A stretch of 64,000 nucleotides of DNA from an uncultured bacterium (GTDB lineage: Bacteria > Bacteroidota > Rhodothermia > Rhodothermales > UBA10348): positions 1 to 64,000 of the forward strand of contig CALIKL010000020.1 of NCBI GenBank assembly GCA_938018055.1, in the 5' to 3' direction. The notes beneath the pieces were generated by a model that did no database searches, was not told the DNA's origin, and was given only the letters and a program-made list of their open reading frames with translations. Positions 8,183 through 19,100 of the stretch are shown here, in pieces. A program made the position numbers and the translations under genes. The number at the start of each line of letters is the position of its first letter. Within the stretch, counting starts at the first letter, position 1.

Positions 8183-9273
8183 CCGATAAAGGCCTGTATT
8201 ACGGCGACTACCTACGTTTGGGACAGATCCTGAATGCGCAGGAGCTCGAGTCTGGTAAAACCGGGCCGGTAGCGCATGATGAGATGCTTTTCATCATCGT
8301 GCACCAAGCCTATGAGCTCTGGTTCAAACAGATCTTGTGGGAGATCGATGGCGCCCTCCGGATCTTGAACGCAGACAGGGTAGAGGAAAAGGCGCTTGGA
8401 GCGGCCGTCGCGCATCTCGAACGCATCCGGAGCATTCAGCAGGTCCTGTTGCAGCAGATCGATATCATGGAGACGATGACTCCGCTGGATTTCCTCGACT
8501 TTCGGGACGCTCTTGTCCCGGCTTCCGGATTCCAGAGCGTCCAGTGGCGTCTGATCGAGAATCTGCTTGGGATGCGCACAACCGACCGGCACGCCTTCAC
8601 GAAAGCGCCGTACACCTCCCGGTTGAAAGGAGCGGACGCAGAAACCGTTTCCTCCTCGGAATCCGAGCCGGATATGTTCACGCTGGTCGAATCATGGCTG
8701 GCCCGCACACCGTTCATCCGATTCGGAACGTTTGATTTCTGGTCGGCTTATCGCGAAGCTGTGGATGTCATGCTCAGGTCAGACAGGGCGGTAATCGAAG
8801 ACAATCCGGTGTTGAATGTGGCCGAAAAGGAGCAGCAACTGAAGCACCTTCAGCGCACCACGGATCATTTTGCTGCCCTTTTCGACGCGTCAACCTACAC
8901 AGCTTTGGTAGAGAAAGGAGAGCAGCGCCTATCACACGAAGCCCTGCAAGCGGCCTTGCTCATTCATCTATACCGTGATGAGCCGATTTTGCACCTCCCG
9001 TTCCGACTTCTCCAGGCATTGGTTGATATCGACGAGGGCTTCACGACCTGGCGCTACCGGCATGCCTTGATGGTAGCGCGTATGATTGGCACCAAGATTG
9101 GAACCGGGGGCTCATCGGGGCACGATTACCTGCGCAAGAGTGCAGAGCACAACCGTGTGTTCAAGGACCTGGTAAACCTGTCCACGTTTTTCATTCCGCG
9201 ATCCAATCTGCCTCAGCTTCCAGATGATATCTCGGCCGAACTGGGATTCCGTTGGCGCGGCTCCACGTCCTGA
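8179..9273 (+). CDS. kynA: Tryptophan 2,3-dioxygenase
   Basis: This haem enzyme opens the indole ring of L-tryptophan to N-formylkynurenine, the first step of the kynurenine pathway. N-terminal motifs are present (YGDYLRLGQIL, then HDEMLFIIVHQAYELWFKQ). The haem-ligand region has the His in YRHALMVARMIGTKIGTGG near residue 295, followed by SSGHDYLR. The canonical residue there is usually Tyr (SSGYDYLR), so His is a mild variation. No kynurenine formamidase or kynureninase gene is in the window, so the rest of the pathway must be elsewhere. Length (364 aa) is slightly long for the bacterial family. Confidence 0.94.
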   Translation: MTDKGLYYGDYLRLGQILNAQELESGKTGPVAHDEMLFIIVHQAYELWFKQILWEIDGALRILNADRVEEKALGAAVAHLERIRSIQQVLLQQIDIMETMTPLDFLDFRDALVPASGFQSVQWRLIENLLGMRTTDRHAFTKAPYTSRLKGADAETVSSSESEPDMFTLVESWLARTPFIRFGTFDFWSAYREAVDVMLRSDRAVIEDNPVLNVAEKEQQLKHLQRTTDHFAALFDASTYTALVEKGEQRLSHEALQAALLIHLYRDEPILHLPFRLLQALVDIDEGFTTWRYRHALMVARMIGTKIGTGGSSGHDYLRKSAEHNRVFKDLVNLSTFFIPRSNLPQLPDDISAELGFRWRGSTS

Positions 9274-9277
9274 ATGG

Positions 9278-10558
9278 TCAGGACGATAAAGCTTCTTTTG
9301 GATAGCACACGTACGGGCGAATCTGCTGTTCGGCTAATGGTTCGATTACCATCACGTCCTCTGTCACGGACAATTCCTCGATGCGGCCGGCGCGGTTCAG
9401 AACAGCAATCACGTCTTCCCGCGTGTCGTACGCCTCGTGGGACGACTGAGCACGCAAGAGATAGAAAGACAGATCCCGATCGATGTGTTCAGGTGTGCTG
9501 AGTCCTGAATCAAGAAGCAGCGTAGCAACCGCATCGGCCAGTGTTTCTGGAGCGAGGCGCTCTGAATCGACCTGATAGTCCACACGGAAGAAATCGCGCT
9601 CCAGGAATCGGCGAGAGAGATCGGCCAGAATGGCGTCTGGGCTGCTCATCCATCGTTTTAGCGAAAACAAAATGTCTGCATCGTCCAGGGCAACAAAGGC
9701 GTCCTGAACCTCGGCTTCATGCACATCAAGACCGCTGAATCCTTTCTTCAGGAAATACAGGAATGGTTCGCTGGCCCCCGCTACCTGCCGATTTTCACCC
9801 TGCTGAAGCCAGAAACGCACGCGACGAATGACGGAACGCAACACCTGGTCGCCCGCAATGACCGTCTTGTGCAGGTACACCTGCCAGTACATCAGCCGCC
9901 GAGCGATCAAGTAGTTTTCGATGGCATACGTACCCTTCGCTTCCACCACGATCCGGTCCTGATCGGAGCCGTCATCAGGATGCACGCGCAGCGTCTTGAT
10001 GATGCGCCCTACACCAATGGCCCCTTCGGCAACACCCGTGTAGTAGGAGTCGCGCCGCAGGTAGTCCAGGCGATCCATGTCCAATTGGGAGGAAATCAGC
10101 TGATGAAACCACCGACGCGAATACGTGTCATCGAACATGGCAATGGCCATTTCAAGACGACCACCCATGCGCGTATTCAGCCGCTCCAGGAGCGCTCTGC
10201 TCATCATCTCGTGCTGGAAGTCCGACAGGAGTTCGTGCTCAAGCGTGTGGGAATACGGACCGTGGCCCACATCATGCAGCAGGGCCACAGCCAGAGCAGC
10301 CTCATGCTCTTCCTGTGATATCTGCGTTCCTTTTTCAGAAAGCGACGTGAGCGCGTTGTGCATGAGGGCCATGGCTCCCAGCGCATGTCCGAATCGGGAG
10401 TGTTCCGCTCCCGGAAATACCATGTGGCCGATACCCAGCTGGCGGATTCGGCGCAGACGCTGGACTTCCGGACTGCCAACCAGTTCGAGAACAAGTCCGC
10501 GAGGTACCGAGATGAATCCGTGAACCGGATCGGAGAACAGTTTGAATCGGCCGTTCAC
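9278..10558 (-). CDS. HD-domain phosphohydrolase (dGTPase-like)
   Basis: This 426-aa cytosolic protein belongs to the HD superfamily group related to dNTP triphosphohydrolases. Visible metal-site features are H-S-RFGHALG (first His, about 55-61), HDVGHGPYSHTLEHELL (HD pair plus further His, about 95-111), and the downstream DMDRLDYLRRDSYY block with the late Asp (about 160-173). The N-terminal KLFSDPVHGFISVP is typical. Biochemically studied relatives hydrolyse dNTPs; the substrate here cannot be read from sequence. It converges on kynA with a four-base gap and reads away from the deacetylase gene. Confidence 0.85.
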   Translation of the reverse strand: MNGRFKLFSDPVHGFISVPRGLVLELVGSPEVQRLRRIRQLGIGHMVFPGAEHSRFGHALGAMALMHNALTSLSEKGTQISQEEHEAALAVALLHDVGHGPYSHTLEHELLSDFQHEMMSRALLERLNTRMGGRLEMAIAMFDDTYSRRWFHQLISSQLDMDRLDYLRRDSYYTGVAEGAIGVGRIIKTLRVHPDDGSDQDRIVVEAKGTYAIENYLIARRLMYWQVYLHKTVIAGDQVLRSVIRRVRFWLQQGENRQVAGASEPFLYFLKKGFSGLDVHEAEVQDAFVALDDADILFSLKRWMSSPDAILADLSRRFLERDFFRVDYQVDSERLAPETLADAVATLLLDSGLSTPEHIDRDLSFYLLRAQSSHEAYDTREDVIAVLNRAGRIEELSVTEDVMVIEPLAEQQIRPYVCYPKEALSS

Positions 10559-10775
10559 GTGAAAGGTAGCAGCTGTGAGCAGGATGGAAGGAGGATCGAA
10601 GCGCAGAAAGGCTCGTTCGAGCCGTATACTTCGATGACCGGACTCGGATCTGATCGCTTTCCGCGGGTATCAGTCCGTCTGACGGGCAACATACCACAGG
10701 AAAGACTATTCGTCGACTGCTGGATTAGGGCAACTGCCCGCTATCCGCCACATCAAGGACCCCACGACCTCACAC

Positions 10776-12200
10776 GTGCAACGTTTTCGCGTACATCTGG
10801 ATGTCCCCGAAGCCTATCAGGCATTGGCGCGATTCGGGATAAAAATGCTGCTGTTACCCTGGCGGTTGGATGTGATTTGGAAAGGCGACGGGTCTGCAGA
10901 AGATTTCGACGCATGGCCCGAGGATAAACGAGCCGATCTGTACTACGGAAATGACACGAGACTGGCAGAAGCCGCTCGCATCGGCGTTTTGCTTGATGCT
11001 AAAACCCCGCGGTGGTTCGCCCGCCAGTTACCCGAATTTCCACCACGCCGTTACGTAATCGCCGGCCACGAACGGATACCCGTGTGCTTCGAAGCAAAAG
11101 GCATGTGGAGCTTTGATCCCGTAGCATCCGTGGCCTACATGCTTTCCGGATGGCAGGAGATCGTCATAAAGCAACGGGACGAACATGGTCGGTTTCCATT
11201 CAGCGCTTCATTCCAGGCAGCGACTGACACGCGGACCATCCCGGTGGTAGACTGGATCCGGCATGTCGTATCTGATGCCTTTCAGAAAAAAGGCCTCATG
11301 CTGGAGCGCAAAATGTTTGGAGAGCACAGCTGGGCTTTCTGTGCGACGCACGATATCGATTACATCCGCAAGTGGCGCCCGGGTACTTGGAAGCGGGAAT
11401 TGCTGCACCGAGCCGTGATGAACGAGGCGCAGGAGTCGCCCGCAGACCGATTATTGCGCGCGCGGCGGGCCGTAGGGTCTTTTTTCGAATCCAGCGATCC
11501 GTTTCGTGACGCATTGACGCGTATCCCGGCAGAGCTCGAGGGCCGCCGCGCGCGTGGGACCTTTTTCTACAAAGCTGCTGCCCACGGATTCAGGGATGTA
11601 GACTATTCCCTGGACGATGCCTTTGTACGAGACGCTATTGAAAACCAGCGTCGGGCCGGTCACGAGATTGGGCTCCATCCTTCCTATCACGCACACGCTC
11701 ATCCGGAGCGTCTATCCGAGGAGAAAGCTCGCATTTCCGCGGCAGCTGGAGCCGCTGTCACCTCCTATCGGGCCCATTATCTGAGATTCGATCATCCAGT
11801 CTCCATCCATCATTTGCACGCTCACGGCTTTACCGTGGATTCCACGCTGGGGTGGGCCACGTGTGCAGGATTCCGATTCGGGACTTGTCTGCCGTTTCCG
11901 CTGTTCGATCCCGTGGCGGGTGTCGAATCCGGAATTTGGGAGCTTCCCTTGATTGCGATGGAGTCTGCCTTGTTCAATCGGGCCAAGCTCCCGTTATCCG
12001 AGGCTATCGCCGACACCAAGCAGTTGATGGAAGTCTGCCGCTCATTCGGCGGCGTCTTCACGGGGTTGTGGCACAATACGTTGTGGGACGAAAACGACTA
12101 TCCTGGTTGGGGAGCCCACTTCGAAGAGACTCTGGCTCATGCGTCAGAGGCCGAGGGCTACATGGGAACGTTGTCGGATACAATTGATGCCTGGCGCTGA
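10776..12200 (+). CDS. Polysaccharide deacetylase-like protein with DUF7033-type N-terminus
   Basis: The 474-aa protein has an N-terminal region (about 1-170) resembling the DUF7033 module, with RFGIKMLLLPWRLDV and YYGND, followed by a carbohydrate esterase 4-like domain. The likely metal residues are HDID (192-195) and HPSYH (301-305); further conserved pieces are YRAHYLRFD and a late LWHNT. The family is often encoded with surface polysaccharide genes, and the exact substrate is unknown. There is no signal peptide, so a cytoplasmic location is suggested. The GTG start is the only reasonable one upstream of the conserved N-terminus. It lies divergent to the HD gene with a 217-base shared promoter region, and tsaC follows six bases later. 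Confidence 0.8.
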   Translation: MQRFRVHLDVPEAYQALARFGIKMLLLPWRLDVIWKGDGSAEDFDAWPEDKRADLYYGNDTRLAEAARIGVLLDAKTPRWFARQLPEFPPRRYVIAGHERIPVCFEAKGMWSFDPVASVAYMLSGWQEIVIKQRDEHGRFPFSASFQAATDTRTIPVVDWIRHVVSDAFQKKGLMLERKMFGEHSWAFCATHDIDYIRKWRPGTWKRELLHRAVMNEAQESPADRLLRARRAVGSFFESSDPFRDALTRIPAELEGRRARGTFFYKAAAHGFRDVDYSLDDAFVRDAIENQRRAGHEIGLHPSYHAHAHPERLSEEKARISAAAGAAVTSYRAHYLRFDHPVSIHHLHAHGFTVDSTLGWATCAGFRFGTCLPFPLFDPVAGVESGIWELPLIAMESALFNRAKLPLSEAIADTKQLMEVCRSFGGVFTGLWHNTLWDENDYPGWGAHFEETLAHASEAEGYMGTLSDTIDAWR

Positions 12201-12206
12201 AGGCTG

Positions 12207-13175
12207 ATGACAACTCGATTACTGACAGATACGGACGAAGCAGCCCAGATCCTTCGGGAGGGTGGACTGGTTGCCATTCCAACGGAGACCGTCTTCGGAT
12301 TGGCGGCGCGGGCCGATAATGACGCTGCGATCGCCCGTCTTTTCGAGGCCAAAGGACGACCGCAGGATAATCCACTGATCGTACATATTGCCGATACCGA
12401 TCAGCTCTCGGCCTTGTGTTCACATGTTCCAGACTATGCGCATCAACTCGCGGCCACTTGGTGGCCGGGACCGCTCACGATGGTGCTTCCCGCCGTGCCA
12501 GAAGTCTCACGGGTGATTACGGCTGGACTCGATACAGTAGGCATTCGGATTCCGGATCATGTGGACACGCGGCAGATTCTTCGCAGCGTCGGCGTGCCCG
12601 TCGCAGCGCCTTCTGCCAATCGCTCCGGACGACCAAGTCCTACGACGTGGAATGCGGTATTCGACGATCTGGATGGTCGCATCGATGCCGTATTCAAGAG
12701 CGGCCCCACAGCGGTAGGAGTGGAGTCAACCGTAGTGGATTGCACGAGAGATGCTCCCGTCATTCTGCGTCCGGGAGGGGTCAGCCTCGCGGACATCCAG
12801 GCCATCCACCCAGATGCCCGCATGCGCATGGCAACAGATGATGCAGAGCGATCTCCGGGCACGCGCTACCGTCACTACCAGCCCGAGGCTCGCGTGCAGT
12901 GGGTTGGTCCATTTGACGGCTCAGGATCGGAGAGGCAGTCAGACCAGGCATCGACGGCCGGGTCTTGTGCATACATCGGTTTGAATACGCCCCCCGAACA
13001 CATGGCCTATGTCCGCCAGGAGGTCGTTACCTCACTCGATGCCTATGCTCAGAAGCTGTTCCAATTCTTCCGTGACTGTGAGCAGGCGGGCATTCGGGAA
13101 ATCCACTGCGAACGTGTAACGACAGAAGGGTTGGGTCTGGCGCTCCATGACCGGATTTCTCGGGCGATCGGATAA
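12207..13175 (+). CDS. tsaC: L-threonylcarbamoyladenylate synthase (Sua5-type)
   Basis: This enzyme makes threonylcarbamoyl-AMP from threonine, bicarbonate and ATP for the t6A37 modification of ANN-decoding tRNAs. The YrdC-type core spans about 1-190, with GGLVAIPTETVFGLAARAD at 20-38, KGRPQDNPL, and a PSANRSG-x-PSPT motif. The extra C-terminal segment (about 215-322, including PGTRYRHYQPEA) marks the longer Sua5 form. TsaB, a partner in the next step, is encoded at 23383-24105. It is six bases downstream of the deacetylase gene and converges with the PAP2 gene. Confidence 0.93.
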   Translation: MTTRLLTDTDEAAQILREGGLVAIPTETVFGLAARADNDAAIARLFEAKGRPQDNPLIVHIADTDQLSALCSHVPDYAHQLAATWWPGPLTMVLPAVPEVSRVITAGLDTVGIRIPDHVDTRQILRSVGVPVAAPSANRSGRPSPTTWNAVFDDLDGRIDAVFKSGPTAVGVESTVVDCTRDAPVILRPGGVSLADIQAIHPDARMRMATDDAERSPGTRYRHYQPEARVQWVGPFDGSGSERQSDQASTAGSCAYIGLNTPPEHMAYVRQEVVTSLDAYAQKLFQFFRDCEQAGIREIHCERVTTEGLGLALHDRISRAIG

Positions 13176-13195
13176 GGCAGACCGGGGCGATCGGT

Positions 13196-14098
13196 TCAGA
13201 ACGTAAGCCGAAGTCCAACATGGCGAAGACCCACGACCGGCATGCTCTGGACGCGTTTTCCACGCTCTTGCAGCTCGTTGCCCTCAAATGTACCCCTGGC
13301 CATGGTGTTCATGCTCCGCGTGTCTTTCTGATGGCGGCGCGACAGCCAAATGGATACACTGGATCCAATCAACGCGCCGGCCAATACGTCGCTGGGCCAG
13401 TGGTATCGAAGCGTTACTCGGGAAAGCGAGGACGCTGCTGCCACGCCCATCCCGACCCAGGCCAAGGGATGATCAAAGTACATGATCCACGGCGTCATCA
13501 GGGCAAACGCTGTCGTCGCGTGCCCGCTGGGAAAGGATGTCTTGCCTGAGAGCAGCTCCCAATCGTCTGCACCAGGTTCTTGCCACGGTCTTGAGCGGCC
13601 GGTGACGGCCTTGAGCGCGTTGGTCAAGAGGTTGGCCATCATCAGTGACTCAAGGCCTGTAAATGCGGCATCTTGAAAGCGTCGATCCTCTTGGAACAGG
13701 GATCCGACAAAAACCAGGATGGCCGCAGGGCGCATCGCATTGGCGTCTCCAAATTCCTCCACGATCCGCCAGGCCTCTCGACGATGCCATTGTTGCAGGG
13801 AACCGGCCCACTGAGCATCGCGATACGAAACGAGGCCTACACCCAGCAATCCGGCGCCAAACATGGCTGACGGAGGGCGAATGAGGCTCCCGGGAATTGC
13901 ACGGGAGTCCGAGACCAACCACGAGGCAAACCGTAGCGGGTCATCAGATTCCTGGGCTTCTGCTGACAGTACGCCTGCTCCCAAAGCAACGAGAACGAAT
14001 ATGCACGCCACCACCCGACTGAAAAGAAGGGCTGAATGGGTGCTGACAGGATGGGTGGGAGGGAAAGCCAAGGGGGCGGAGCAAGTCCTTCGCGGCAT
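13196..14098 (-). CDS. PAP2-superfamily membrane phosphatase
   Basis: The protein (300 aa from 14098) carries the three-part phosphatase motif: KAVTGRSRP, then PSGHATTAFAL, then SRVTLRYHWPSDVLAGALIG, including the catalytic His residues. A hydrophobic segment ending LSAEAQ near residue 50 looks like a signal peptide, so the true start may be the in-frame GTG before STHSALLFSRVV. Family members dephosphorylate lipid phosphates such as undecaprenyl pyrophosphate or phosphatidylglycerol phosphate; which applies here is not visible. An ATG at 14155 would overlap the divergent GNAT gene and seems too far upstream. Confidence 0.88.
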   Translation of the reverse strand: MPRRTCSAPLAFPPTHPVSTHSALLFSRVVACIFVLVALGAGVLSAEAQESDDPLRFASWLVSDSRAIPGSLIRPPSAMFGAGLLGVGLVSYRDAQWAGSLQQWHRREAWRIVEEFGDANAMRPAAILVFVGSLFQEDRRFQDAAFTGLESLMMANLLTNALKAVTGRSRPWQEPGADDWELLSGKTSFPSGHATTAFALMTPWIMYFDHPLAWVGMGVAAASSLSRVTLRYHWPSDVLAGALIGSSVSIWLSRRHQKDTRSMNTMARGTFEGNELQERGKRVQSMPVVGLRHVGLRLTF

Positions 14099-14147
14099 GT
14101 TCTGTTTGGGTATCTTGCGCTTCACAAAACTACCAATCGCTACGCGT

Positions 14148-14606
14148 ATGTCCACAACACCCTTCCTGGTTCACCGGGCCTCGCCATCCGATCTGGATAC
14201 GGTATCGTCCCTTTTTGACGCTTACCGCGTTTTCTATGAGCAGTCCTCTGATATTGCTTCAGCCAGGAGATTCATGCAGGAGCGCTTGACGAAGCAGGAT
14301 TCTGTGGTTTTTCTGGCGTTGAATCATGATGGGAAGGGCTTGGGCTTTACACAGCTCTATCCGCTGTTTTCATCGGTCAGAATGCGTTCGATCTGGCTGC
14401 TGAATGATCTTTTCGTAGACAAAGATGCTCGGCGCATGGGTGTTGCTCACGCCTTGATGGAGCATGCCAGGGACTTTGCTCGCGCATCAGGTGCTGCTGG
14501 CCTTGAGCTGGCTACAGCGAAGGACAACGAATCGGCAAAGTCCGTCTACCATGATCTGGGCTGGAAACTGGATACGGAATTCGACCACTACAGCATCACA
14601 GTATGA
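14148..14606 (+). CDS. GNAT-family N-acetyltransferase
   Basis: This 152-aa protein has a single GNAT fold. After an N-terminal VHRASPSDLDTVSSLFDAYR helix, motif A is NDLFVDKDARRMGVAHALM (about 84-102), containing the R-x-x-G-x-A acetyl-CoA loop, and motif B includes LELATAKDNESAKSVYHDLGW. The substrate is unknown. I chose ATG 14148 because the conserved domain begins there; the longer frame from 13863 is antisense to the PAP2 gene. Its stop overlaps the ATG of the GHL10 lipoprotein (ATGA), so it probably leads that operon. Confidence 0.88.
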   Translation: MSTTPFLVHRASPSDLDTVSSLFDAYRVFYEQSSDIASARRFMQERLTKQDSVVFLALNHDGKGLGFTQLYPLFSSVRMRSIWLLNDLFVDKDARRMGVAHALMEHARDFARASGAAGLELATAKDNESAKSVYHDLGWKLDTEFDHYSITV

Positions 14607-16150
14607 CACGTCTACATCGCTGGACCTTCGTAGCACCCCTGCTTTTGGCCCTGTTTGTTTCTGCGTGCTCATCCTCCAATCCAACGTCGTGGTCGGGTTC
14701 TACACCTTCCGACCAGCGCAAACTGGAGCGAATATCGGCCACGTTGCCGGATCTCGACCGTGAGTTTCGAGCTGTCTGGGTAGCGACTGTGGCCAATATC
14801 GACTGGCCCAGCCAGCCCGGGTTACCCGTTCATGAACAGAAGTCAGAGCTTCTCGACATCATGGATCGGGTCAGGCTTTTGGGCATGAATGCCATAATCC
14901 TTCAGATCCGACCGACGGCGGACGCTTTTTATGCCAGTGAACGTGAGCCATGGTCGTACTATCTGACCGGAGAAGATGGGCGCGCGCCGGATCCACTCTA
15001 CGACCCGTTGACATTTGCCGTTGACGAGGCCAAACGCAGGGGACTGGATCTCCATGTCTGGTTCAACCCCTATCGTGCAGGGCATCCAACCGCGTCAGAT
15101 ACGTTGGCGGCTATCAACGTGTCGAATCAGTTTCCGGACGCTGTCCACGATTACGGAACCCAGCGCTGGATGGACCCTGGTTCGCCGGAGATTGCAGATC
15201 ATTCGTTCAATGTCATCATGGACGTTGTCGAGCGATATGACATCGATGGCGTACACATGGACGACTATTTCTATCCGTATGCCGTGCAAGATGCCGAGGG
15301 CCATGCTGTTGCCTTTCCGGACAGTGCGACCTTTGCCACCTACGGTGACGGACTTGAGCTGGCCGATTGGCGAAGGCGGAATGTGGACACATTCATTGAG
15401 CGGGTATATGCTGGTATCAAAGAGCGAAAACCGTGGGTGCTCTTCGGACTATCTCCGTTTGGGATATGGCGGCCAGGGCACCCAGAAGGTGTCACGGGAT
15501 TTGACCAATATGAAGGCCTGTATGCCGATGCTCGAAAATGGCTGCGTAGGGGTTGGGTCGACTATTATACACCCCAATTGTACTGGTCACTGGAGAGCCA
15601 AGGCCAACCGTATGGGCCGTTGCTTGACTGGTGGATCGGGGAAAACGTGATGAACAGGCATATCTGGCCAGGAAATGCGATATACCGCGCAGACCCGGGA
15701 CCGAACAAAGCCTGGCCAGCAAAAGAGGTCGTAAATCAGGTGGTCCGGACGCGATATACTCCTGGCGCGTCAGGAAATGTGTTTTTTTCCATGCAGGCCT
15801 TGCGCCCTGATGATCAGGTTTTGTCAGACTCCCTTTTGCAGACCGTCTATGGCAGCGAAGCATTGCCCCCTCAAACTACCTGGCTCGGCGGTGATTCTCC
15901 CGCTCAACCTCGGACCTCGATACGTTACCTCGCGGGTCGTCCGCATGTGGTCATGGCACCAGGAAACGAGGTCGAAGTGCGTCGTTGGGCGATCCAGATT
16001 TATGCAAACAATCGATGGGTGACACACGTTTTGCCCGCCTCGACCCGCACCATCGGGGCCGAGCTGCTGCATAATGCGGAAGTGGTCGCCGTTCGCGCCG
16101 TGACCAGACTTGGCCAGACCAGTCAACCTTCATTCGAATTGATTCGATGA
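14603..16150 (+). CDS. GHL10 (DUF187) family glycoside hydrolase-like lipoprotein
   Basis: The 515-aa protein has a lipoprotein signal ending at LFVSACSS, so it is likely anchored in the outer membrane facing the periplasm. The GHL10 domain starts at about 52 with REFRAVWVATVANIDWPS. The acidic active-site region is DGVHMDDYFYPY near 215, and YTPQLYW near 318 is also characteristic. A C-terminal beta-rich segment (about 420-515) resembles a small Ig-like module. E. coli DigH (YddW), of this family, cleaves glycan strands already stripped of peptides. The amidase gene that could make such strands overlaps this stop by ATGA, which supports a cell-wall role by inference. Confidence 0.85.
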   Translation: MTRLHRWTFVAPLLLALFVSACSSSNPTSWSGSTPSDQRKLERISATLPDLDREFRAVWVATVANIDWPSQPGLPVHEQKSELLDIMDRVRLLGMNAIILQIRPTADAFYASEREPWSYYLTGEDGRAPDPLYDPLTFAVDEAKRRGLDLHVWFNPYRAGHPTASDTLAAINVSNQFPDAVHDYGTQRWMDPGSPEIADHSFNVIMDVVERYDIDGVHMDDYFYPYAVQDAEGHAVAFPDSATFATYGDGLELADWRRRNVDTFIERVYAGIKERKPWVLFGLSPFGIWRPGHPEGVTGFDQYEGLYADARKWLRRGWVDYYTPQLYWSLESQGQPYGPLLDWWIGENVMNRHIWPGNAIYRADPGPNKAWPAKEVVNQVVRTRYTPGASGNVFFSMQALRPDDQVLSDSLLQTVYGSEALPPQTTWLGGDSPAQPRTSIRYLAGRPHVVMAPGNEVEVRRWAIQIYANNRWVTHVLPASTRTIGAELLHNAEVVAVRAVTRLGQTSQPSFELIR

Positions 16151-19100
16151 GTGCTCTTCTATCCCATCCGACGAATTCATCCGTACGCCAGGTTGCCCTG
16201 GTGGCACTCCTGATGATTTCAGGCTGTTCTGCTCCGACCATGCTCGGTGTGGATGACGTCTCGGACAACGAGGCTGCTGTCCAGACCGGACAGCTGGTGG
16301 GTGATCTGCTGGCTTCCTGTAAAGACCATCACTGTGGATTCGATGTCGATCCTGGGGCTGACGTTGACTCCGTGCAGGTAGACCGCGCGGCACGCGTCAT
16401 GCGTATTCAATTCAATGATGCCTTCGCCCAGACAGCGTTCCGGAAAGATGGGCTGGATTTACTTGAACGTGAAATCGCAGATGTACTCTTCCCGCTAGCA
16501 CCTGGATGGGAAATCGATCTGGAAGTCTTGGGCGTCGATCCCCACGTGCTCGTACCGAATGTGTATCGCGAAGACAGTGGAATGGACGACAAACGGTGGC
16601 CGGAGGTGCAACCTGCCACGCCAATCGTGATCCAAACGGACCAGCCCTGGCTTCAGGAATCATCGCTCTCTGGACGTCATATTGCGGTCTGGCCGAGCCA
16701 CGGATGGTACTATGAGGGCAAGCTGGATCGTTGGGAATGGCAACGTGCGCGCCTCTTTCAGACGGTGGAAGATGTCTTTCCGATGGCCTTCGTCGTGCCC
16801 TATCTGGCACCCATGTTTGAGCGTGCTGGGGCGTATGTACACATGCCGCGTGAGCGTGATGTGCAGCCCAATGAAGTGGTAGTCGATAACGATGGGCACA
16901 GCAAGACAACGAGACCTGATCTGACTCCCCGGTACTCAAAGACCTCCAAATTAGAAGGTGATTCGAAGGGCAGCAGGTATATGGAGGTCGCTGAATTGGA
17001 AGAAGCCTGGGGTGCCGGTGATGGCCCTGGCTTTCTCGCCATGGACACCTTGCGCACGGAGAATCCATTCCAATTGGGTACGCATCGCGTGTCTAGAACG
17101 ACGGATAAGGCTACGGCGAGTGTCTCGTGGATACCTGAATTCCCGGAAGACGGACGCTACGCGGTCCACGTTTCCTACGGAAGAAGTGAAGACCCTACCG
17201 ATGACGCTCGCTATGCGATTCACCATCGAGGCGGAACGACCCATGTGTCGATTGATCAGCGAATGATGCCAGGGACCTGGGTCTATGTGGGCACCTTTGA
17301 TTTCGCTGCTGGACAGCACCCGGAAAAAGGTCGGGTCGTGTTGACGAACGAAAGCTTCACGGCGGGAAAAACCGTGTCTGCCGATGCTGTGCGATTTGGA
17401 GGCGGGATGGGTTCGGTGGCGCGTAATGGCCAGTTGAGTGGAAGGCCTCGATTTACCGAAGGCGCTCGCTATTACATGCAATATGCTGGATTTCCTGATG
17501 CGCTCGTCTACAACGTGACCGAAACCGATAACGATTATGTGGACGACTACCGAAGCCGTGCCGAATGGGTGAATTACCTGCGCGGAGCGCCTTTGGGGCC
17601 AAATAAGGACCGTGATGCACAGGGGCTGGGAGTACCTGTGGACGTTTCGTTGGCTTTCCATACCGATGCGGGTGTCACCAAGTCCGATGCGACCATTGGA
17701 ACATTGATGATATACAGCAGCACCGGCATGGAAGGGGAGCGCTCATTTCCCTCGGGTTTCTCTCGATTTGCGAACCGGGATCTGGCGGACGTCATGCAAA
17801 CTCAGATTGTAAATGATATCCGGGCGCTTTATGACTCCACATGGACCCGAAGGGCCATCTGGGATCGGGACTATTCCGAAGCTGTTCGTCCGAACGTTCC
17901 TGGCGTGCTCCTGGAGTTGTTGTCGCATCAGAATTTTGCGGATATGCGATTCGGACTGGATCCGCGATTCCGATTCGATGTCTCTCGATCCATTTACAAG
18001 AGTACGGTCCGTTTTCTGGCAGACCAATACGGATTTGCCCCGGTCATCCAACCGCTACCCCCTGACCATCTTCAGGCTCGCTGGAAACAGGATGGCGTTG
18101 AGGTATCCTGGAAGGTCGTGGAAGATCCATTGGAGCCCACCGCCACACCGGATGCATTCGTGCTCTACACCCGAACCTCCGACAGCGGCTTTGACAACGG
18201 GCGACTCGTACGGGGCACCTCGTATGTAGTGGAAGGGGCCCGAGCAGACGTGGTCTACGGATTCCGGGTAGCGGCTGTCAACGCAGGAGGAGAAAGCGCG
18301 CCAAGCGAAACGATTGCAGCAGCGATGGCTTCATCTCAGCAGGCTCCCAAAGCCCTGATTGTTGCCGCATTCGACCGGACATCTGCACCCGGAACGCTGG
18401 AGGCAGGCCCATTTCGTGGATTCGCAGGATGGGTAGACGAGGGTGTTCCGGATGGATATGACCTGTCTTATGTAGGGGATCAGTACGATTTTGATATTGA
18501 CTCAGACTGGTTGGACGATGATTCTCCAGGTCATGGTGCCAGCTGGTCAACATGGGAGACGCGGGCGCTCGTTGGCAACACCAGGGACTATCCTTTGGTG
18601 TATGCCCAGGCGCTACTGGCAGCTGGCGTAAGCTCTGAAACCGTTTCGGACGAAGTTTTTGAGGAGCAGGGCATTACAGGTGGACTCATGCCAGATCGGG
18701 ATCCTGCGCTCTTGGCCTTGGTGTTCGGAGAGGAAAAGACGACGCATGGGCCGGGAGCGCTCAGGGAGTTTGAAGTGATGACCTCGGCGATGCGCGACGC
18801 GCTGAGCGGTGCCATGGATGCTGGTATTCCGTTGTTTATCAGCGGCGCGCATGTCGCGACCGATGCTGCTGGGCCGGATGCAACGGAGTCCAGCGTGGCC
18901 TTCATGCGGGAACGATTGGGACTGGTATGGCGCACGGACCGCGCCGTACAGCAAGGAAAGGTGGCGATCCTTAAAGGGGCAGGAGACCGCGCATTTGGCG
19001 TAGCGGATCGGCTTCCAGCGGGACTGACCTTCAACACCGACCCGCATGGCCCGGTCTATCGGGTGGAGCATCCGGATGCCCTGGAGCCAGCAGGCGAATC

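Noticed and set aside
10358-10927. 189-codon plus-strand frame across the HD gene start and intergenic region
   Set aside because: It is antisense to the HD gene, then crosses the shared promoter region; composition is not protein-like.
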